NCBI GenBank assembly: GCA_017449925.1 | Contig: JAFSYO010000078.1 | Span: 1-7,004 of the forward strand | Reading direction: 5' to 3' | Length of the DNA: 7,004 bases | Source of the DNA: Stomatobaculum sp. | GTDB taxonomy: Bacteria > Bacillota_A > Clostridia > Lachnospirales > Lachnospiraceae | Notes under the pieces: generated by a model | Told to the model about the DNA's origin: nothing | What the model saw: only the letters and a program-made list of their open reading frames with translations | Databases searched by the model: none | Part shown: piece by piece, positions 5,803-7,004 of the stretch | How positions within the stretch are numbered: the first letter of the stretch is position 1 | Layout: each line of letters opens with the position of its first letter | Made by a program: the position numbers and the translations under genes

Positions 5803-5817
5803 CCCTATATATAGGGA
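5802..5817 (+). promoter_or_regulatory. NrdR box 1 (upstream)
   Basis: The 14-bp perfect palindrome CCCTATATATAGGG (5803-5816) begins directly after the nrdG stop codon. Its core CTATATATAG fits all 10 positions of the NrdR core consensus CWATATATWG. NrdR is the ATP/dATP-sensing repressor of ribonucleotide reductase operons, and this site lies upstream of nrdD. Confidence 0.75.
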
Positions 5818-5842
5818 TTATGATCATTTTTCAGTGCATGAG

Positions 5843-5858
5843 GCACAACATATTGACA
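5843..5858 (+). promoter_or_regulatory. NrdR box 2 (overlapping the -35 of nrdD)
   Basis: The core CAACATATTG (5846-5855) fits 9 of 10 positions of the NrdR core consensus, though the right flank is poor. Its centre is 41 bp from that of box 1, about four helical turns, in keeping with the paired, helically phased arrangement known for NrdR. It overlaps the TTGACA element, as expected for repression. Confidence 0.6.
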
Positions 5859-5882
5859 GAGGGCCCCCCCCCGTATTATAGT
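5853..5882 (+). promoter_or_regulatory. Probable nrdD promoter with a poly-C spacer
   Basis: A consensus -35 TTGACA (5853-5858) is followed by TATTAT at 5874-5879 (15-bp spacer) or TATAGT at 5877-5882 (18-bp spacer). The spacer contains GGG followed by nine consecutive C residues (5864-5872), so slippage of the tract would change the promoter spacing. The start of transcription would be near 5886-5890. Confidence 0.6.
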
Positions 5883-5892
5883 AGAACCGTTC

Positions 5893-5921
5893 GGAGTCCT
5901 CCGCTGAAGCGTGAGGGCTCC
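5893..5921 (+). promoter_or_regulatory. 5'-UTR hairpin of nrdD
   Basis: GGAG-T-CCTC-CGC (5893-5904) pairs with GCG-GAGG-G-CTCC (5909-5921) around a TGAA loop, giving 11 Watson-Crick pairs plus one G-U pair and a single bulged T. No T tract follows, so it is not a terminator. Its place at the extreme 5' end of the mRNA suggests a stabilising or regulatory structure. Confidence 0.5.
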
Positions 5922-5956
5922 TGAAATGAGGATTATACTGCACGGGGGGCGTTTTC

Positions 5957-7004
5957 ATGTATCAGGTAGTAAAAAGAGACGGGAAAATCGCAGAATTCAA
6001 CATCGGGAAGATCAGCGCAGCCATCACGAAGGCTTTTGAAGCGCTCGAGAAACAGTATCATCCCAGCGTGATCGAGCTGATTTCCCTGCATGTGGCATCA
6101 GATTTTGAGACTAAGATCCATGATGGAAAGATCACGGTGGAAGAGATCCAGGACAGTGTCGAGAAAGTCCTGTCCCAGTCCGGATACGCAGATGTGGCGA
6201 AGGCCTACATCCTGTACCGCCGTCAGCGGGAAAAAGTCCGCAATATCAACTCCACTCTTCTGAACTACAAGGAGCTGGTGAATAATTATCTGAAGATCAA
6301 CGATTGGCGCGTCAAGGAGAATTCCACTGTCACGTACTCCGTCGGCGGACTGATCCTTTCCAACTCCGGCGCCATCACCGCCAACTACTGGCTCAGCGAG
6401 GTGTATGACGACGAGATCGCCATGGCACACCGCAGCGCGGCCATCCACCTGCACGACCTGTCCATGCTGACCGGCTACTGCGCAGGCTGGAGCCTGAAGC
6501 AGCTGATCCAGGAGGGCCTGGGCGGCGTTCCCGGAAAGATCACATCCTCCCCGGCGAACCACCTTTCCACCCTCTGCAACCAGATGGTGAACTTCCTCGG
6601 CATCATGCAGAATGAATGGGCCGGCGCCCAGGCATTCTCCTCCTTCGACACTTATCTGGCCCCCTTCGTAAAGATCGACGACCTGAGCCAGAAAGAAGTG
6701 AAGCAGTGCGTCCAGTCCTTCGTGTACGGCGTCAACACGCCCAGCCGCTGGGGCACCCAGGCTCCCTTCTCCAACATCACCCTCGACTGGGTGGTGCCGG
6801 AGGACATGAAGAACCTGCCGGCCATCGTGGGCGGCAAAGAGATGGACTTCACCTAGGGTGACTGCCAGCGGGAGATGGACATGGTCAACAAGGCCTTCAT
6901 CGAGATCATGATCGAGGGCGACGCCAACGGCCGCGGCGTCCAGTATCCGATCCCGACCTAGTCCATCACCAGAGACTTCGACTGGTCCGAGACCGAGAAC
7001 AACA
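5957..7004 (+). CDS. nrdD: Anaerobic (class III) ribonucleoside-triphosphate reductase, 5' part, with two in-frame TAG codons
   Basis: NrdD reduces ribonucleoside triphosphates to deoxyribonucleotides without oxygen, using a glycyl radical installed by NrdG. Residues 1-92 form the ATP-cone allosteric domain (VVKRDGKIAEFN at 4-15, ending in AYILYRRQRE). The catalytic domain follows, with blocks such as YSVGGLILSNSGAI, HLHDLSMLTGYCAGWSLKQL, HLSTLCNQMVNFLG and GVNTPSRWGTQAPFSNITLD. The frame meets TAG at codon 300 (6854-6856), continues for 34 conserved residues including EGDANGRGVQYPIPT, meets a second TAG at codon 335 (6959-6961), and continues with SITRDFDWSETENN to the window edge. Both TAGs sit where, from knowledge of the family, homologues have tyrosine (FT-Y-G and PT-Y-S). 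A conventional reading gives a 299-residue product; the family is roughly 700-790 residues long. The rest of the gene, including the glycyl radical site, is outside the window. The ribosome binding site is atypical (GGGGGG at 5944-5949). Readthrough, pseudogenisation and sequence error all remain possible. Confidence 0.9.
6854..6856 (+). other. In-frame TAG at a conserved tyrosine position of nrdD (codon 300)
   Basis: The codon lies in the context FT-TAG-GDC. Homologous sequence continues in the same frame on both sides, and a single change from TAC would restore tyrosine. Confidence 0.85.
6959..6961 (+). other. Second in-frame TAG at a conserved tyrosine position of nrdD (codon 335)
   Basis: The codon lies in the context PIPT-TAG-SIT, where the family has PIPTYSIT or similar. 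Like the first, it is preceded by an ACC threonine codon and needs only one change from TAC. Confidence 0.85.

Overview
The window looks like a chromosomal segment of a strictly anaerobic, moderately GC-rich clostridial Firmicute, most likely Lachnospiraceae or a close relative. The reasons are a glutamate dehydrogenase closely resembling, from memory, the Clostridium symbiosum enzyme; an oxygen-sensitive class III ribonucleotide reductase with its activase; AGGAGG-type ribosome binding sites; and compact operons with Gram-positive-style promoters. No tRNA, rRNA, insertion sequence, phage gene or CRISPR array was seen.

Layout. At 2-742 is the C-terminal part of a glutamate dehydrogenase gene (+), which begins outside the window, followed by a GC-rich terminator hairpin. 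At 1019-1978 is a D-2-hydroxyacid dehydrogenase (+) with its own well-formed promoter. The gene-free stretch 1979-2314 lies between convergent genes. It is filled by an imperfect palindrome of about 274 bp (2019-2292), built from four related 36-nt units, with a strong bidirectional terminator at its centre. At 2315-3043 (-) is an MgtC/SapB-type membrane protein. It is divergent from a TauE/SafE-type permease at 3257-4024 (+), and the shared 213-bp control region carries an exact head-to-tail pair of 17-bp repeats. A TPR-repeat protein (4106-5068) and an NrdG-type radical SAM activase (5092-5802) follow in the same direction. Then comes a control region with two NrdR-like boxes 41 bp apart, a promoter with a nine-C tract in its spacer, and a 5'-UTR hairpin. 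Last is the 5' part of nrdD (from 5957), which runs off the window.

How the genes work together. NrdG generates the glycyl radical of NrdD, so these two form one function: anaerobic dNTP synthesis. They are nevertheless split into two transcription units, and only nrdD has visible NrdR boxes directly upstream. The glutamate dehydrogenase makes or uses 2-oxoglutarate, and the neighbouring 2-hydroxyacid dehydrogenase could in principle reduce it, as in the hydroxyglutarate pathway of glutamate fermentation, but this is context inference only. MgtC and TauE are unrelated membrane proteins sharing a regulatory region.

The main surprises are two. First, nrdD is interrupted by two in-frame TAG codons (6854-6856 and 6959-6961). 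Each stands where homologues have a conserved tyrosine, each lies in the same ACC-TAG context, and the reading frame and protein similarity continue undisturbed through both. This could be amber readthrough or recoding, a decayed gene, or a base-calling or assembly error. The sequence alone cannot decide. Second, there is the nested long palindrome at 2019-2292. Most of the rest is ordinary housekeeping content.
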